Below, piece after piece: positions 53,401 through 61,095 of a DNA stretch of 64,000 bases. How positions within the stretch are numbered: the stretch's first letter is position 1; each line of letters begins with the position of its first letter. The translations under genes were made by a program, and so were the position numbers. The stretch is from Streptomyces sp. NBC_00448 (GTDB lineage: Bacteria; Actinomycetota; Actinomycetes; Streptomycetales; Streptomycetaceae). The notes beneath the pieces were generated by a model. The model was not told the DNA's origin. It made no database searches and saw only the letters and a program-made list of their open reading frames with translations. The DNA is taken from positions 7,178,501-7,242,500 of the forward strand of contig NZ_CP107913.1 of the NCBI RefSeq assembly GCF_036014115.1, written 5' to 3'.

Positions 53401-54158
53401 GTGGGCGCCTCCGAGGGCGCGTCGGCGGCGTCGGTACGGGCCCACACCGGCTTCGCGTCCTCCGGCTCCGGCGCTTCGGCCGCCACCGGTCCGGGCTCGG
53501 GGGCGGCGGTGGGTGGCGGAATGGACGGCACAGCCGACGCGGACCACGAGGGCCTCGCGTCCTGCGGCTCCGGCGCGGGCTCCTCCGCCCGCTCGGGCTC
53601 GGCGGCCGCCGGACGCGAGATCGACGGCACCGAACTCGCCGACCACGAAGGCTTGTCCGCGGCCGGCTCCGACCGCGCACCCGTGTCCGTACCCCTGTTC
53701 ACGTCGGCGCCCGCATCCGCGCCCTCGCCCAGCAGCGTGCCCGAACCCACCCGTGCGCCCGATCCAGAACCGGAACCCGAGCCGGAACCCAGACCCGGCA
53801 CCGGCGGCAGCGAAGCAGCAGACCACGACGACGCGTCGCTCGACGCCGCTCCCGCGTCGGACGCGGGCCGCGGCTCCCAGACCGGTCCGCGCGGCGCCGC
53901 GCCGTCAGCGTCGCCCGCGTGGTCCGCCGTGCCCGTGGCGGCGGGCGCGTCCTGCTCCTGCTCCTGCTCGTGCGCGTCCCGGTCCGCGTCGGCGTCCGCC
54001 GCGTCGTCGGCGCCGCTGTCGCTGCCGCTCTGCATGTACCAGGCCGGAGGGGTGAAATCGAAGCGGTACTCCCCGGTGATGTCCGAGACTTCACCCCCGG
54101 AGGGGCCCTCGACAGGGGCGGCCCCGCCCACGCGGTTGTCGTCCCGATCGCTGCTCAC
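50472..54158 (-). CDS. SCO5717-type ParA/MinD-like ATPase with long Pro-rich arms
   Basis: The 1228-residue protein has a deviant-Walker ParA/MinD domain (about 815-1060). The P-loop LKGGVGKTTTTTAL has Lys825, LAIDANPDAGTLGRRV follows, and STPSVDGASSASTTLDWL is the switch region. Before it are about 800 residues of acidic, then Pro/Gln/Tyr/Gly-rich repeats, and after it 150 more of the same. I recall S. coelicolor SCO5717 and mycobacterial EspI, which are tied to ESX secretion, as relatives. GTG 54158 is chosen because GGAGG lies 4 bases upstream. No esx or ecc gene is present nearby. The 216 bases between its stop and the ABC ATPase hold no gene. Confidence 0.85.
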   Translation of the reverse strand: MSSDRDDNRVGGAAPVEGPSGGEVSDITGEYRFDFTPPAWYMQSGSDSGADDAADADADRDAHEQEQEQDAPAATGTADHAGDADGAAPRGPVWEPRPASDAGAASSDASSWSAASLPPVPGLGSGSGSGSGSGARVGSGTLLGEGADAGADVNRGTDTGARSEPAADKPSWSASSVPSISRPAAAEPERAEEPAPEPQDARPSWSASAVPSIPPPTAAPEPGPVAAEAPEPEDAKPVWARTDAADAPSEAPTSAPGPTTDTGADEPPHGAEPERPRPADSTLRFSAAAMRREIEERADAMMAKASRPAPEPEDAKPATPEPEDAKPAAQQAPEAPSAPAAPPVEDAPPQKRAPVWTPLPVPPTADPKPWTPDAPRGPVPPLPPQFQRAEEPAPAAPAAAAPLNFPPPVGEPVLPEGYGFPPPAAQPNEPPQGPGGYGFPPRPSAPEAPQVAAPAEQSPGPTGYAQPQPPVAPAAPAAPAAPAAPAAAQSPQPAPQVPQSSYGLPAPTGYAQPQAPAAPAASAAPQHPQPAPQQPGPAGYSFPQQYSPAEAPPVGPTGYAQPQPPTAPAAPAAPQHPQPAPQQPGPAGYGFPQQYSPAPQPGQPHAPALPAAENPQPHAPAPVPSGLPPQQSAPPAAVPQQPQPQQPQFGQPQFPPAAEVGQQPGPDGGYGFPRQPGQPQPEAGSLQPLPQHGAYGFPQQGGPGQPGQPGQPGQPAMPEAAPAAPAAPVDPRAGGWPTVTPDQRQRTTQGGAPLGYTAAVELSSDRLLRNQPRPKKPGANAQPSRFKLGGKKEEAERKRKLELIRTPVLSCYRIAVISLKGGVGKTTTTTALGSTLASERQDKILAIDANPDAGTLGRRVRRETGATIRDLVQAIPYLNSYMDIRRFTSQAPSGLEIIANDVDPAVSTAFNDEDYRRAIDVLGRQYPVILTDSGTGLLYSAMRGVLDLADQLIIVSTPSVDGASSASTTLDWLSAHGYAELVARSITVISGVRETGKMIKVDDIVAHFQTRCRGVQVVPFDEHLAAGAEVDLDMMRPKTREAYFNLSAMVAEDFVRAQQAQGLWTQDGSNPPPVQAPPMPGQPGYQGQQPGQPGPQQYPPPGPYGGPQDGGAQPYPAPGQPGQPGQSGQPTGPYGQPGQPGPYGAAQPMPPGQVPPGQYGAAPQGPPQPYPPAQQGPGQPGFQPESSQPQAPQPQQGWPQPGQDGQPGQPAQPGQPPQYGYPAPPQQH
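52372..52665. repeat. 147-bp tandem repeat in the SCO5717-type gene
   Basis: Copies begin with gagtactgctggggga at 52372 and 52519, a 147-bp period or 49 codons, and are nearly identical over the first 70 bases. They encode two Gly-Phe-Pro-Gln-Gln-Tyr plus Gly-Tyr-Ala-Gln-Pro modules. A related, weaker copy continues upstream in the gene. Length variation between strains is likely. Confidence 0.75.
52702..52737. repeat. 9-bp microsatellite-like repeat, four perfect copies
   Basis: gcaggtgcg is repeated four times without change at 52702-52737, with a partial fifth (gcgggagca) after it. On the coding strand it reads Ala-Pro-Ala units in the Pro-rich arm of the ATPase. Slippage would add or remove three residues at a time without breaking the frame. 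Confidence 0.85.
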
Positions 54159-54509
54159 AATGCCTCCAGGTCTGCGTCGGGGAGTCACACGTCACCGTCT
54201 CCCCACCCCGTGCGCCGCCGGACGCCTCTGCGCCCCACGGCCCCGCCACTCTGACGGACAGCCTAATAGCCGGTCGACGTACGCCGTCAGGCCGTTCGGA
54301 CACCCTTTCCGCTCCTTCCCGCCCGAACCGCCCCGGACACGTGGCGGCCCGGACCACTGCGCGTAACGCCCCCGCACCACCGCGGTCCGCCGCCCGCGCC
54401 CCCAACCGCCCCGCGGACGGACCCCGTTGCGCCGTACCCAGCGCCGCGTGCCTCCGCCCGCCGGGCCTTGCCGGCATCCGGGCGGCGACGCGCGTATACG
54501 ATCGTCGTC
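54159..54509. other. Divergent intergenic region upstream of the SCO5717-type gene
   Basis: No gene is seen in these 351 bases. On the minus strand CTGACG (54290-54285) and TAGGCT (54265-54260) are 19 bases apart, a fair match to a streptomycete housekeeping promoter for the ATPase gene, about 100 bases before its start. On the plus strand TACGAT (54497-54502) lies 7 bases before the kinase ATG and may drive a leaderless transcript. In S. coelicolor the ESX genes would be expected near here. Confidence 0.4.
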
Positions 54510-55097
54510 ATGCGCCCCGGGCGGATCATCCTTCTCAACGGCACGTCCAGTTCGGGCAAATCGAGCATCGCCCGCGAACTGCTGGCCATCCTCGACGGCG
54601 ACCCCTACTTCCACTTCCCGCTCGACGGGATCAACGCCATGCGTGCGGCCAAGGAGATCGCGCCCGACGGGCTCGACGCCGTACTCACCCGGACCCGGAT
54701 GGGATTCCACCGCGCCGTGGCCGGCATGGCCGCCGGAGGCAACGACCTCGTCGTCGACCACGTGCTGAGCGAGCCGTGGCGGCTGGACGACTGCCTGACC
54801 GTCCTCACCGACGTCGAGGTCTTCCTGATCGGCGTGCACTGCCCGCTGCCCGAGCTGAAGCGCCGCGAGGAGTCCCGCTCCGACCGCCCGCCGGGCCTGG
54901 CCGCCTACCAGTACACCCGGGTGCACGCGCACGGCCTGTACGACTTCGAGTGCGACACCGGCACCGCGTCGCCGCGCGAGTGCGCGGAACTCGTCAAGGA
55001 GTACGTCGAGTCACGCGTCGCCTGCGGCCGGCCGCCGACCGCGTTCCGGCGGCTGCGCGCGGCCCGCGCGGCACGTGCGGCCAGGTCGCTCGTGTGA
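54510..55097 (+). CDS. Chloramphenicol phosphotransferase-like small-molecule kinase
   Basis: This 195-residue P-loop kinase belongs to the CPT-like group: Walker A NGTSSSGKSS at 10-19, FHFPLDGINAMR in the substrate region, DLVVDHVLSEPWRLDD with the catalytic-base Asp position, and VHCPLPELKRREESRSDRPPGLA. The founding enzyme from a chloramphenicol producer phosphorylates the drug's 3'-OH, but chromosomal relatives have many unknown substrates. ATG 54510 is preferred to upstream starts because TACGAT lies 7 bases before it and no ribosome binding site is seen. The last 20 residues are Ala/Arg repeats. Confidence 0.8.
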   Translation: MRPGRIILLNGTSSSGKSSIARELLAILDGDPYFHFPLDGINAMRAAKEIAPDGLDAVLTRTRMGFHRAVAGMAAGGNDLVVDHVLSEPWRLDDCLTVLTDVEVFLIGVHCPLPELKRREESRSDRPPGLAAYQYTRVHAHGLYDFECDTGTASPRECAELVKEYVESRVACGRPPTAFRRLRAARAARAARSLV

Positions 55098-55226
55098 CCC
55101 ACCACCCGGTCCTCGCGTGACCCACCCGGCCGGTGCCGGGCCCGCCGGGCAGGCTGCCGGCGGCGTCTCCCCGCCGAGGTGACCCGCGGGTAAGGGGGTC
55201 GACGCACCCTGGTACCCTGGGTGACG

Positions 55227-55300
55227 GTCACGTGTGTGCACGCACCACGTGACAGCGCCTCGCGAGTCATGTGAGATTCCCCCGCGATGTAGACCGGGGG
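55227..55300 (+). promoter_or_regulatory. rpsO leader with two hairpins
   Basis: gtcacgtg/cacgtgac (55227-55234, 55246-55253, 11-base loop) and cccccg/cggggg (55279-55284, 55295-55300, 10-base loop) precede the S15 ribosome binding site. TACCCT at 55213-55218 could be a -10. Leader structures that bind S15 and repress rpsO are known in several bacterial groups with different folds, so this is a candidate autoregulatory leader. Confidence 0.45.
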
Positions 55301-55334
55301 CGCTCGGAGGCCGTAGACACCATGAGGAGTCCGT

Positions 55335-55622
55335 ATGTCGCTCGACGTCGAGACGAAGAAGCAGATCATCGCCGAGTTCGGCACCAAGGAGGGCGACACC
55401 GGCTCCCCCGAGGTCCAGGTCGCGCTGCTGTCACGCCGGATCTCGGACCTGACCGAGCACCTCAAGACCCACAAGCACGACCACCACTCGCGTCGTGGTC
55501 TGCTGATCCTGGTCGGCCAGCGCCGCCGTCTGCTGCAGTACCTGGCCAAGAAGGACATCACGCGCTTCCGTGAGCTCCGCGAGCGCCTCGGCATCCGTGC
55601 CGGTGCGGCCGGCGTCCGCTAG
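55335..55622 (+). CDS. rpsO: 30S ribosomal protein S15
   Basis: S15 binds the central domain of 16S rRNA early in 30S assembly. The 95-residue protein is full length, with the conserved GSPEVQVALLSRRISDLTEHL, HKHDHHSRRGLLILVGQRRRLL and YLAKKDITRFRELRERLGIR. GAGGAG (55324-55329) lies five bases before ATG 55335. It is followed by a hairpin and pnp, the classic rpsO-pnp arrangement. Confidence 0.97.
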   Translation: MSLDVETKKQIIAEFGTKEGDTGSPEVQVALLSRRISDLTEHLKTHKHDHHSRRGLLILVGQRRRLLQYLAKKDITRFRELRERLGIRAGAAGVR

Positions 55623-55633
55623 GAAGCCGTACA

Positions 55634-55665
55634 GGGAGCGGTCCCCGTCCAACGGGACCGCTCCC
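55634..55665 (+). terminator. rpsO-pnp intergenic hairpin
   Basis: gggagcggtccc (55634-55645) pairs perfectly with its complement (55654-55665) around an 8-base loop, and TTTT follows directly. This is the best intrinsic-terminator-like structure in the window. In S. coelicolor the rpsO-pnp intergenic hairpin is known to be an RNase III processing site with partial read-through, and the same role is likely here. Confidence 0.75.
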
Positions 55666-55967
55666 TTTTCCGTACAGCGGTTCCGAGCAACCGTTCGACG
55701 GTTCTTCGACGGTTCCGGGGCACCCGCCCGCGGGCCGCGCACATGACGTGCGCGATCCGGCCCGCGTCTGGTGCAATGGGGCTGTTGACAACGAATGAGG
55801 AGGAGCGTCCTCCTATCCGCCGCATACGCCGGTCCTCGGTAGTGGCCCCCGGGTGGCAGCCGCCACCGGAGGCTTCGATCGAAGACCGGCCCCGGCTGGA
55901 CGACGCACCTCCACCGAAGGCCCGGCAGGGACACGCCCTGCGGGCAAAGACGAGGAGAATTCCCATA
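55666..55967 (+). promoter_or_regulatory. pnp leader region
   Basis: These 302 bases between the hairpin and pnp hold no gene I accept. A perfect TTGACA (55785-55790) and a TCCTAT (55811-55816) with a 20-base spacer may form a separate pnp promoter; the spacer is long. A small perfect hairpin aggagga/tcctcct (55798-55814) lies over it. GAGGAGA at about 55952-55958 is the pnp ribosome binding site. Confidence 0.4.
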
Positions 55968-58187
55968 GTGGAGAACGAGACCCACTACGCCGAAGCCGTG
56001 ATCGACAACGGTACCTTCGGCACCCGCACCATCCGCTTCGAGACGGGCCGGCTGGCCCGCCAGGCTGCCGGCTCCGCCGTGGCCTACCTGGACGACGACA
56101 CCATGGTGCTGTCGGCGACCAGCGCCTCGAAGCAGCCCAAGGAGCACTTCGACTTCTTCCCCCTCACGGTGGACGTCGAGGAGCGCATGTACGCGGCCGG
56201 CCGCATCCCCGGCTCCTTCTTCCGCCGCGAGGGCCGCCCCTCCGAGGACGCCATCCTCACCTGCCGCCTGATCGACCGCCCGCTGCGCCCGTCCTTCGTC
56301 AAGGGCCTGCGCAACGAGATCCAGGTCGTCTGCACGATCATGGCGCTCAACCCCGACCACCTCTACGACGTGGTCGCCATCAACGCCGCCTCCTGCTCCA
56401 CGCAGCTGGCCGGCCTGCCGTTCTCCGGCCCCATCGGCGGTGTCCGGGTCGCGCTGATCAAGAACCAGTGGGTGGCGTTCCCGGCCCACAGCGAGCTCGA
56501 AGAGGCCGTCTTCGACATGGTCGTCGCCGGCCGCGTGCTCGACGACGGCGACGTCGCGATCATGATGGTCGAGGCCGAGGCCACCGCGCACACCATCAAG
56601 CTGGTCGAGGGCGGTGTCGAGGCGCCGACCGAGGAGGTCGTCGCCGCCGGTCTGGAAGCCGCCAAGCCCTTCATCAAGGTGCTGTGCAAGGCGCAGTCCG
56701 AGCTGGCCGCCAAGGCCGCCAAGCCCACCGGCGAGTTCCCGATCTTCCTGGACTACCAGGACGACGTGTTCGAGGCCCTGGAGTCCGCGGTCACCGGTGA
56801 GCTGGCGCAGGCGCTGACCATCCCCGGCAAGCAGGCCCGCGAGGCCGAGCTGGACCGGGTCAAGGGCCTGGCCGCCGAGAAGCTGCTGCCGCAGTTCGAG
56901 GGCCGCGAGAAGGAGATCTCCGCGGCCTACCGCGCGCTGACCAAGAAGCTGGTGCGCCAGCGCGTCATCCGCGACAAGGTCCGCATCGACGGCCGCGGTG
57001 TCACCGACATCCGTACCCTGGCCGCCGAGGTCGAGGCCATCCCGCGCGTGCACGGCTCGGCGCTGTTCGAGCGCGGTGAGACCCAGATCCTGGGCGTCAC
57101 CACCCTCAACATGCTCCGCATGGAGCAGCAGCTCGACACGCTCGCGCCCGAGACCCGCAAGCGCTACATGCACAACTACAACTTCCCGCCGTACTCCGTC
57201 GGCGAGACCGGCCGCGTCGGCTCCCCCAAGCGCCGCGAGATCGGCCACGGCGCGCTCGCCGAGCGCGCCCTGATCCCGGTCCTGCCCACCCGCGAGGAGT
57301 TCCCCTACGCGATCCGGCAGGTCTCCGAGGCGCTGGGCTCCAACGGGTCCACCTCGATGGGCTCGGTGTGCGCCTCCACCATGTCGCTGCTGAACGCCGG
57401 TGTGCCGCTCAAGGCCCCCGTCGCCGGTATCGCCATGGGCCTGATCTCCCAGGAGATCGAGGGCGAGACGCACTACGTCGCGCTGACCGACATCCTCGGT
57501 GCCGAGGACGCCTTCGGCGACATGGACTTCAAGGTCGCCGGCACCAAGAAGTTCGTCACCGCCCTCCAGCTCGACACGAAGCTCGACGGCATCCCGGCGT
57601 CGGTGCTGGCCGCGGCCCTCAAGCAGGCCCGCGACGCCCGCCTGCACATCCTCGACGTCATGAACGAGGCCATCGACGTCCCGGACGAGATGTCCCCCAA
57701 CGCCCCGCGGATCATCAGCATCAAGATCCCGGTGGACAAGATCGGCGAGGTCATCGGCCCCAAGGGCAAGATGATCAACCAGATCCAGGAGGACACCGGC
57801 GCCGACATCTCCATCGAGGACGACGGCACCGTCCTGATCGGCGCCACCGAGGGCTCCCAGGCCGAGGCAGCCCGCGCGACGATCAACCAGATCGCCAACC
57901 CGACCATGCCCGAGGTCGGCGAGCGGTACCTGGGCACCGTCGTGAAGACCACCACCTTCGGTGCCTTCGTCTCGCTGATGCCCGGCAAGGACGGACTGCT
58001 GCACATCTCGCAGATCCGCAAGCTCGCCGGCGGCAAGCGCGTCGAGAACGTCGAGGACGTCCTCGGCGTCGGCGCCAAGGTCCAGGTCGAGATCGCCGAG
58101 ATCGACCAGCGCGGCAAGCTCTCCTTGATCCCGGTCATCGAGGGTGAAGAGGGCGACGACGAGAAGAAGGACGAGTCGGCCAAGTGA
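55968..58187 (+). CDS. pnp: Polyribonucleotide nucleotidyltransferase (PNPase)
   Basis: This phosphorolytic 3'-5' exoribonuclease also adds 3' tails in streptomycetes. The 739-residue enzyme has two RNase PH domains (about 15-250 and 340-560, with the active-site region LTDILGAEDAFGDMDFKVAG), a KH domain (near IISIKIPVDKIGEVIGPKG) and a C-terminal S1 domain (YLGTVVKTTTFGAFVSLMPGKDGLLHISQI, split over 630-720). GTG 55968 is chosen by the ribosome binding site GAGGAGA and the known N-terminus MENETHYAEAV. Its stop overlaps the peptidase gene (GTGA). Confidence 0.97.
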   Translation: MENETHYAEAVIDNGTFGTRTIRFETGRLARQAAGSAVAYLDDDTMVLSATSASKQPKEHFDFFPLTVDVEERMYAAGRIPGSFFRREGRPSEDAILTCRLIDRPLRPSFVKGLRNEIQVVCTIMALNPDHLYDVVAINAASCSTQLAGLPFSGPIGGVRVALIKNQWVAFPAHSELEEAVFDMVVAGRVLDDGDVAIMMVEAEATAHTIKLVEGGVEAPTEEVVAAGLEAAKPFIKVLCKAQSELAAKAAKPTGEFPIFLDYQDDVFEALESAVTGELAQALTIPGKQAREAELDRVKGLAAEKLLPQFEGREKEISAAYRALTKKLVRQRVIRDKVRIDGRGVTDIRTLAAEVEAIPRVHGSALFERGETQILGVTTLNMLRMEQQLDTLAPETRKRYMHNYNFPPYSVGETGRVGSPKRREIGHGALAERALIPVLPTREEFPYAIRQVSEALGSNGSTSMGSVCASTMSLLNAGVPLKAPVAGIAMGLISQEIEGETHYVALTDILGAEDAFGDMDFKVAGTKKFVTALQLDTKLDGIPASVLAAALKQARDARLHILDVMNEAIDVPDEMSPNAPRIISIKIPVDKIGEVIGPKGKMINQIQEDTGADISIEDDGTVLIGATEGSQAEAARATINQIANPTMPEVGERYLGTVVKTTTFGAFVSLMPGKDGLLHISQIRKLAGGKRVENVEDVLGVGAKVQVEIAEIDQRGKLSLIPVIEGEEGDDEKKDESAK

Positions 58188-59560
58188 CGACCCGCTCCAC
58201 CGCAGTGACGGCCCGCCCCTCCACCAAGGGGCGGGCCGTCCGCACGCGGACCCTGCTGCCCGGCACCGACGGAACCGGCACGGTACGCCGTTCCGTGCTG
58301 CCCGGCGGCCTGCGCGTCGTCACCGAGACGCTGCCCACCGTGCGCTCGGCGACCTTCGGCATCTGGGCCGGCGTCGGCTCCCGCGACGAGACCCCCGTGC
58401 TGGGCGGCGCCACCCACTACCTGGAACACCTGCTCTTCAAGGGCACCGAGCGGCGCAGCGCCCTCGACATCTCCGCGGCGATCGACGCCGTAGGCGGCGA
58501 GATGAACGCCTTCACCGCCAAGGAGTACACCTGCTACTACGCCAGGGTGCTCGACACCGACCTGCCGCTCGCCATCGACGTGGTCAGCGACATGCTCACC
58601 GGGTCCCTGATCCGCCAGGAGGACATCGACGCGGAACGCGGCGTCGTCCTGGAAGAGATCGCCATGACCGAGGACGACCCCGGCGACCAGGTGCACGACC
58701 TGTTCACCACCGCGCTGCTCGGCGACTCCCCGCTCGGCCGCCCCGTCCTCGGCACCGTCGAGACCGTCAACGGCCTCACCCGCGACCAGGTCGCCCGCTT
58801 CTACCGCAAGCACTACGACCCCACCCGGCTCGTCGTCGCCGCCGCGGGCAACATCGACCACGCCACCGTCGTCCGCCAGGTCCGCCGCGCCTTCGAACGC
58901 GCCGGCGCCCTGACCGACGCCGACGCCGTACCCAGGCCGCCGCGAACCGGCAGCCGTACGATCCGCGGCGGCGGACGCGTCGAGATCCTCGACCGGCGCA
59001 CCGAGCAGGCCCATGTCGTCCTCGGCATGCCCGGCCTGTCCCGCACCGACGAGCGCCGCTGGGCGCTCGGCGTCCTCAACACCGCGCTCGGCGGCGGCAT
59101 GAGCTCGCGGCTCTTCCAGGAGGTCCGCGAGAAGCGCGGCCTGGCGTACTCCGTGTACTCCTACACCTCCTCCTACGCCGACTGCGGCATGTTCGGCGTC
59201 TACGCGGGCTGCCAGCCGCGCCGCCTGCCCGACGTGCTCAAGATCTGCCGCGACGAACTGCACCACGTCGCCGAGCACGGCCTGAGCGACGAGGAACTGC
59301 GCCGCGCCATCGGCCAGCTCTCCGGCTCCACGGTGCTGGGGCTGGAGGACACCGGCGCCCTGATGAACCGGATCGGCAAGAGCGAGCTGTGCTGGGGCGA
59401 GCAGCTGTCCGTGGACGACCTGCTGGCCCGGATCGCCGCGGTGACCCCGGGCGAGGTGCGCGAGGTGGCCCGCGATGTACTGGGACAGCGTCCCTCGCTG
59501 GCGGTCATAGGGCCGGTGAAGGAGAAGCAGGCCGCGCGACTGCACGAAGCGATCGCGTAA
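58184..59560 (+). CDS. M16-family zinc peptidase (mitochondrial-processing-peptidase-like)
   Basis: This is a 458-residue M16B peptidase with the inverted zinc motif H78-Y-L-E81-H82 and the downstream Glu ligand region (LEEIAMTEDDPGDQVHDLF). The C-terminal half is the inactive partner-like domain with the Arg/Tyr segment REKRGLAYSVYSY. Substrates are unknown; the gene follows pnp in many actinobacteria. GTG 58184 overlaps the pnp stop. The first 35 residues are basic and not conserved; a later start is possible. Confidence 0.92.
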   Translation: MTTRSTAVTARPSTKGRAVRTRTLLPGTDGTGTVRRSVLPGGLRVVTETLPTVRSATFGIWAGVGSRDETPVLGGATHYLEHLLFKGTERRSALDISAAIDAVGGEMNAFTAKEYTCYYARVLDTDLPLAIDVVSDMLTGSLIRQEDIDAERGVVLEEIAMTEDDPGDQVHDLFTTALLGDSPLGRPVLGTVETVNGLTRDQVARFYRKHYDPTRLVVAAAGNIDHATVVRQVRRAFERAGALTDADAVPRPPRTGSRTIRGGGRVEILDRRTEQAHVVLGMPGLSRTDERRWALGVLNTALGGGMSSRLFQEVREKRGLAYSVYSYTSSYADCGMFGVYAGCQPRRLPDVLKICRDELHHVAEHGLSDEELRRAIGQLSGSTVLGLEDTGALMNRIGKSELCWGEQLSVDDLLARIAAVTPGEVREVARDVLGQRPSLAVIGPVKEKQAARLHEAIA

Positions 59561-59674
59561 CCCGTCACCCCCGCCTGTCACCCCGCCCGTCGGCCGCCAC
59601 CCGGCACGTACAGGCACCGTGTAACAACCGCACACCCTGCTGCGTGACCCTTACACCCGGAGGACTCCCCAACG

Positions 59675-60472
59675 ATGAGCAAGCTGCGAGTGGCCGTCAT
59701 CGGTGCGAAGGGCCGGATCGGTTCCGAGGCGGCCCGCTCCGTCGAGGCCGCCGACGACCTCGACCTGGTCGCCACGATCGGCCGCGGCGACCCGCTGGAG
59801 GCGCTGACCGACGCGGGCGCCCAGGTCGCCGTCGAACTCACCCACCCCGACTCCGTCCTGGGCAACCTGGAGTTCTGTGTCGGCCACGGCATCCACACCG
59901 TGGTCGGCACCACCGGATGGACACCCGAGCGGCTGGCCACCCTCCGCGGCTGGCTCGACGCCGCCCCCGGCACCGGCGCCCTGATCGCCCCCAACTTCTC
60001 CATCGGCGCCGTCCTCACCATGCGGTTCGCCCAGCAGGCGGCCCCCTGGTTCGAGTCCGTCGAGGTCATCGAGCTGCACCACGACAACAAGGCCGACGCG
60101 CCCAGCGGCACCGCCACCCGCACCGCCCAGCTCATCGCCGCCGCGCGCACCGAAGCCGGCCTCCCACCGCAGCACGACCCCACCACCCACGGCCTCGACG
60201 GCGCCCGCGGCGCCGACGTCGACGGCGTCCCGGTGCACTCGGTACGGCTGCGCGGCCTCCTCGCCCACCAGGAAGTCCTCCTCGGCGGCGCCGGCGAGAC
60301 CCTCACCATCCGCCACGACTCGCTGCACCACAGCAGCTTCATGCCCGGCATCCTGCTCGCGGTCCGCACGGTACCGGGCGTGCCCGGCCTCACCTTCGGC
60401 CTGGAGCACTTCCTGGCCGACGGGCCCGCCGCGGCGGACGGCTCCCCGGCCACCGGGCACCAGGGAGCCTGA
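59675..60472 (+). CDS. dapB: 4-hydroxy-tetrahydrodipicolinate reductase
   Basis: DapB makes tetrahydrodipicolinate with NAD(P)H in the lysine/diaminopimelate pathway. The 265-residue enzyme has the nucleotide motif VAVIGAKGRIGSEAARSVE, VVGTTGWTPE, and the substrate signature ELHHDNKADAPSGTA. ATG 59675 follows GGAGG. The product of dapA, 3 kb downstream, is its substrate, so the two halves of this branch are close but not in one operon. Confidence 0.96.
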   Translation: MSKLRVAVIGAKGRIGSEAARSVEAADDLDLVATIGRGDPLEALTDAGAQVAVELTHPDSVLGNLEFCVGHGIHTVVGTTGWTPERLATLRGWLDAAPGTGALIAPNFSIGAVLTMRFAQQAAPWFESVEVIELHHDNKADAPSGTATRTAQLIAAARTEAGLPPQHDPTTHGLDGARGADVDGVPVHSVRLRGLLAHQEVLLGGAGETLTIRHDSLHHSSFMPGILLAVRTVPGVPGLTFGLEHFLADGPAAADGSPATGHQGA

Positions 60473-60476
60473 ACCG

Positions 60477-60992
60477 ATGCGCGCCAAGCTCAGCTACACC
60501 GTCTCCGCGGTCGTCCTCGTCTTCTACTTCGTGCTCGTCGGCGACCGCGGGGTGCTGCTGATCGCCGACGGCCGGCCGGTCACCGTCGCCTTCGGCATCG
60601 CGGTCCTGGTCCTTCCGCTGATCGGCGCCTGGTTCCTGTGGCACACCACCCAGTTCGCCCGACACGCCGGACGGCTCGGCCGCGAACTCGAAGCCGAGGG
60701 CGGCCTGCCCGTCGACGAACTGGCCCGCACCCCCAGCGGCCGTATCGACCGCGCCTCCGCCGACGCGGTCTTCGCCAAACGCCAGGCCGAGACCGAGGCC
60801 GCCCCCGACGACTGGCGCAACTGGTTCCGCCTCGCGGTCGCCTACTTCGACGCCCGCGACACCCCTCGTGCCCGCAAGGCGATGCAGCGTGCCATTCGGC
60901 TCCACGACGCCGAGGCAACCGCCGCCACCCGCACACCTGGCGCGTCCCCGGCCGCCGGCCGGACCGGCGACCGCACCCCCAACGGCGCGTAA
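60477..60992 (+). CDS. Small membrane protein with TPR-like tail
   Basis: The 171-residue protein has two hydrophobic segments (about 7-27 and 38-58), then a helical soluble tail. DWRNWFRLAVAYFDARDTPRARKAMQRAIRLHD looks like one TPR-type helical pair. The C-terminal 30 residues are low-complexity. Function is unknown. It begins 4 bases after dapB with CAGGGAGCC as ribosome binding site, so it is probably co-expressed with dapB. Confidence 0.8.
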   Translation: MRAKLSYTVSAVVLVFYFVLVGDRGVLLIADGRPVTVAFGIAVLVLPLIGAWFLWHTTQFARHAGRLGRELEAEGGLPVDELARTPSGRIDRASADAVFAKRQAETEAAPDDWRNWFRLAVAYFDARDTPRARKAMQRAIRLHDAEATAATRTPGASPAAGRTGDRTPNGA

Positions 60993-61095
60993 CCGTACGA
61001 CGAGGGCCTCAGGAGTCCGGCGCCGCACCCGCTGAAAGGTGAGCGGGGATCGGGAACGCATCGGCGCCGGCGGGACGGCTCGACCGGGGGAGCGG

